This document shows positions 61,557 through 64,000 of a DNA stretch of 64,000 bases, in pieces. This DNA comes from S34-282 sp034422075 (GTDB lineage: Bacteria > Chloroflexota > Dehalococcoidia > Lucifugimonadales > Australimonadaceae), in contig DAOUJX010000006.1 in NCBI GenBank assembly GCA_034422075.1, forward strand, positions 1 through 64,000, read 5' to 3'. The translations under genes and the position numbers were made by a program. Within the stretch, counting starts at the first letter, position 1, and the number at the start of each line of letters is the position of its first letter. The notes beneath the pieces are model-generated. The model saw nothing but the letters and a program-made list of their open reading frames with translations, ran no database searches and was not told where the DNA came from.

Positions 61557-63394
61557 CGTAAGTTCACCAACATCTTCGCCAACCGCTCGTCGATGTCGCG
61601 GGCCTCTTCATCTAGGCGCTGCATATCAGCAATAATCTCTGGGATGGGGCGCTGATCCACATCATCAGTCTGGCCCACCCACCGGCTTGGACTGAGGTTG
61701 TAGTCAGCCTCCTGCGCCTGCTCTCTGGTGATGACCGCAACCTCCCCCTGCACCGCCTCGCCCTTCAGGAAGGTAGTCGCTACGGGGCGGATGTCATCCT
61801 CTGGAATGTAGTTCTTGGGGCGGCCCTTGCCAACGCGACGGCTGGCGTTGACGAGCACGATCTTGTCTTTTCGGGCCTCGGGCTTCCGCTTGGACAGCAC
61901 AACGATGATGCCGGCGGCGCTAGTATTGTAGAAGAGGTTGTCCGGCAGCAGGATCACGCCATCTATCAGGTCCCGCTCCACGAACCACTTTCGGATGTTG
62001 CGCTCCCGGTCCTCGTGTCTCGCGCCGGAGCCGCGCGTCACCGCGCCGGTGTCCAGCACAACCGCTGCCCGTCCGCGCTCGTTCAGGCAGGACAGCGTGT
62101 GTTGGAGCCACGCCCAGTCGCCCTTGCCGGTGGTGACGCCTCCAGCAGTGCGGAAGCGGTCGAAGGGGTCGTTCTCGAAGATGTCTTGGTTGAAGTCCTG
62201 GTTCCACATGGGATTGGCGACCACGATGTCGTGGCCGGTGATGCGGCCTGCGGCGTCCTTGAACTTGGGGTTGATCATGGTGTCGCCTCGCTCTATCTGA
62301 ACCTCCATGTCGTGGATGATGGCGTTCATGTGGGCTATGCCATAGCTGTCGGCCTGTAGTTCCTGTCCAGAGAGCTTGAGAGGAACGCGGCTGGTGGGAT
62401 CGGTATCGCGGGCAATGAGTTGGAGCTTGATAAGCAGTCCAGCCGAGCCACAGGCGTAGTCGTGGCACGTTTCGCCGGGCCTTGGCCGCATGAGATGCGC
62501 TATGAGAAATCCGACCTCGGTGGGTGTGAATTGCTCGCCTGCGCTCTGACCTGCCCCTTCCGCGAATTTGCGGAGAAGGTACTCGTAGGCGCGGCCCAGG
62601 AAGTCGGGCTGCACATCGGCTAGGCCCAAGCGGTAGCGGGGATCGGAGAAGGTCTCTACGACGGCGGCGAGCCGGGCCGGGTTGAGTTCGCGCTCGCCGT
62701 TGCGCTCCGATGCAAAGTCCACAAGATCTATCACACCGGAGAGAGTGGGGTTGTAGCGCACGACAGCTCGCACGGCGCTGGTCAGGTGCTCGCCGATGTC
62801 GCGGGGGCGGGTGCTTCGGCCCTGGGCGTCGAGGGGCCAGTCGTGGGTCTCCCGGCCGCTGACCACGCTCCACCGGGCCTCCGGCGGCAGATAGAAACGA
62901 AGCAGGTCGTGGTCACTCTCCGCAATCTCCTGCGCGACTGCCCGATCCCCAAACTCCTCGGCCAGGCGGTCGATCTCGTCGTCGAACACGTCGGAGAGGC
63001 GCTTGAGGAAGAGTAGAGGCAGCAGGTAGTCCTTGAACTTGGCTGCGTCCTTGGCGCCTCTGATCGAGCAGGCGGCGTCCCACAGCATCTGCTCCATAGG
63101 CTTGGTGGTGGGAACGGCGTCGTTCCGGCGACGGGACCGTCGACGAGTCACTTGGGCTGCGGACTCTGCTTCATCAACGGCTGGCTCAGCGGCGTCGATG
63201 CCCGCCTCGGCAGCAAGTGCGGTGATGGCCGTCCGCGCCGCCTTCTGGGGCAGGGCAACGCCGCCCTCCCAACGATTCACCGTCGCAAACGACACGCCAA
63301 GCCGCTCAGCGAGTTGCTCCTGCGTCAAGTCCAGCCTGGCACGGATGGCCTGAAGGGTTGGACTGATGGACCGCCCATCTGTTATATTTGTCAT
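61553..63394 (-). CDS. hsdM: Type I restriction enzyme M subunit with N-terminal HTH
   Basis: A 613-aa N6-adenine methyltransferase. Motif I is DYACGSAGLLIKL, motif IV is IVVANPMWNQDF (NPMW rather than NPPF/Y). The first 60 residues form an XRE-type HTH (ARLDLTQEQLAERLGVSFAT then VNRWEGGVALP) linked by a basic hinge (RRRSRRR). The ATG at 63394 is preferred: TATACT lies 6 nt in front with a TTGACC -35 at 17-bp spacing, so it may be leaderless; the longer frame to 63442 overlaps that promoter. The HTH fusion suggests self-repression. Confidence 0.92.
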   Translation of the reverse strand: MTNITDGRSISPTLQAIRARLDLTQEQLAERLGVSFATVNRWEGGVALPQKAARTAITALAAEAGIDAAEPAVDEAESAAQVTRRRSRRRNDAVPTTKPMEQMLWDAACSIRGAKDAAKFKDYLLPLLFLKRLSDVFDDEIDRLAEEFGDRAVAQEIAESDHDLLRFYLPPEARWSVVSGRETHDWPLDAQGRSTRPRDIGEHLTSAVRAVVRYNPTLSGVIDLVDFASERNGERELNPARLAAVVETFSDPRYRLGLADVQPDFLGRAYEYLLRKFAEGAGQSAGEQFTPTEVGFLIAHLMRPRPGETCHDYACGSAGLLIKLQLIARDTDPTSRVPLKLSGQELQADSYGIAHMNAIIHDMEVQIERGDTMINPKFKDAAGRITGHDIVVANPMWNQDFNQDIFENDPFDRFRTAGGVTTGKGDWAWLQHTLSCLNERGRAAVVLDTGAVTRGSGARHEDRERNIRKWFVERDLIDGVILLPDNLFYNTSAAGIIVVLSKRKPEARKDKIVLVNASRRVGKGRPKNYIPEDDIRPVATTFLKGEAVQGEVAVITREQAQEADYNLSPSRWVGQTDDVDQRPIPEIIADMQRLDEEARDIDERLAKMLVNLR

Positions 63395-63400
63395 GTTTGT

Positions 63401-63429
63401 AGTATAGGCACTGCAGGCCAATGGGTCAA
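63401..63429 (-). promoter_or_regulatory. Promoter of the type I RM operon
   Basis: Minus-strand TTGACC (63429-63424) and TATACT (63406-63401) are separated by 17 bp. The expected start point coincides with the hsdM ATG at 63394, giving a leaderless transcript. It lies in an 80-bp region shared with the divergent CD-NTase gene. Confidence 0.65.
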
Positions 63430-63474
63430 CGGCAGTATGCACTAATCCTTGTGTGACGGTGCGAGAAGGAAGAC

Positions 63475-64000
63475 ATGGCTATTCCGGAATCCCAACTTAG
63501 CAGGTGGTCCGACCACGGGGCGCAGGACACTGCCAAACGCACGCATGAAGCAATCAAGAGGGTGCTGGACGCCCACCGATGGCCACAGGGAATGACCTAC
63601 GACTTCTACCTACAGGGCTCCTACCGAAACGATACCAATATCCGGGGAGACAGCGATGTTGATGTCGTGCTGGAGATGACCTCAGCGTTCAACCATGACA
63701 CCAGTTCACTTTCTCAATTCGAGCAGCAGGCGCTTGCCTCGTCTTTCCAGCCAGCCACCTACGATTGGAACGACTTCAGACGTGAAGTGCTCAAGGCCCT
63801 AGAGGGCGGATTCGGCAAAGACATTGTGGCACAGGGCAACAAGTCGATCAAGCTGAAGGCGGACCCCCCGAGGCTGGCGGCCGATGTAGTTGTTTGCATG
63901 GGGTACAGGCGGTATCACACCTCTTACTCATACGCAGAAGGCATCACCTTCTACGCTCTCCACGACAAGCGCTGGGTCGTCAACTACCCGAAAGAGCACT
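63475..64000 (+). CDS. CD-NTase (cGAS/DncV-like) nucleotidyltransferase, N-terminal 175 residues
   Basis: Starts at ATG 63475 after GAAGGAAG and runs off the right edge. The polymerase core is clear: FYLQGSYRNDTN (GS motif) followed by GDSDVDVVLEM (catalytic Asp-x-Asp) and a later RLAADVVVCM (third acid). This is the SMODS/nucleotidyltransferase pattern of enzymes making cyclic oligonucleotides in CBASS anti-phage systems; it could also be a related NTase of another kind. Whether an effector follows cannot be seen. It is divergent to hsdM. Confidence 0.85.
   Translation, partial: MAIPESQLSRWSDHGAQDTAKRTHEAIKRVLDAHRWPQGMTYDFYLQGSYRNDTNIRGDSDVDVVLEMTSAFNHDTSSLSQFEQQALASSFQPATYDWNDFRREVLKALEGGFGKDIVAQGNKSIKLKADPPRLAADVVVCMGYRRYHTSYSYAEGITFYALHDKRWVVNYPKEH

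Overview
The window (about 60% GC by eye, dense, with many 4-bp start/stop overlaps) reads like a Chloroflexota genome, most plausibly of the Dehalococcoidia/SAR202 kind. Pointers are a class II (B12-dependent) ribonucleotide reductase, a stripped rsmH-ftsA-ftsZ division cluster without murein genes, an nfeD-slipin pair, and scattered catabolic genes (dimethylformamidase-like protein, meta-cleavage-type hydrolase, SDR, Rieske ferredoxin). The taxonomic call is inference; no rRNA gene is present.

Layout. 1-1.6 kb: nrdJ (cut by the edge) and nrdR on the minus strand, with a palindromic NrdR-box-like site upstream. 2.0-5.3 kb: rsmH-ftsA-ftsZ (minus). 5.8-9.7 kb: a PLP aminotransferase, a methyltransferase and prfA-prmC. 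9.8-13.3 kb: nfeD and slipin, then a Fic protein behind a perfect inverted repeat. 13.4-17.0 kb: a minus-strand sulfur/redox block in which a siroheme sulfite/nitrite reductase sits behind a Cys-rich leader peptide and terminator. It is followed by a DUF3179 lipoprotein read through an in-frame UGA (likely selenocysteine, with a SECIS-like hairpin) and a TlpA-like thioredoxin. 17.1-19.0 kb: an array of four small paralogous membrane proteins, two intact and two decayed. 19-22.5 kb: a coupled ABC-permease-ABC-permease operon. 23-31.3 kb: rpoB-rpoC. 31.4-42.7 kb: miscellaneous metabolic genes with a gene-poor, degenerate stretch at 38.2-40.2 kb.

43-64 kb is an accessory/defence island. It holds an uncharacterised two-gene module with a large membrane protein, relics of a DNA methyltransferase and a serine recombinase, HicAB, a UvrD/helicase-IV-like helicase with zinc ribbons, a coiled-coil membrane-anchored HTH protein and a replication-relaxation-like protein flanking TGACACGT palindromes. 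It continues with a seven-protein block: an HTH-fused HsdM, HsdS, an AAA-TOPRIM ATPase, an AlbA_2/Schlafen-like regulator, HsdR and a YgjP-type metallopeptidase on the minus strand, plus a divergent CD-NTase (cGAS-like) gene that runs off the right edge.

The two strongest non-routine signals are the UGA-containing DUF3179 gene (13904-15031) and the cysteine-codon attenuator of the adjacent sulfite reductase (16858-16971). Both can be read directly from the sequence.
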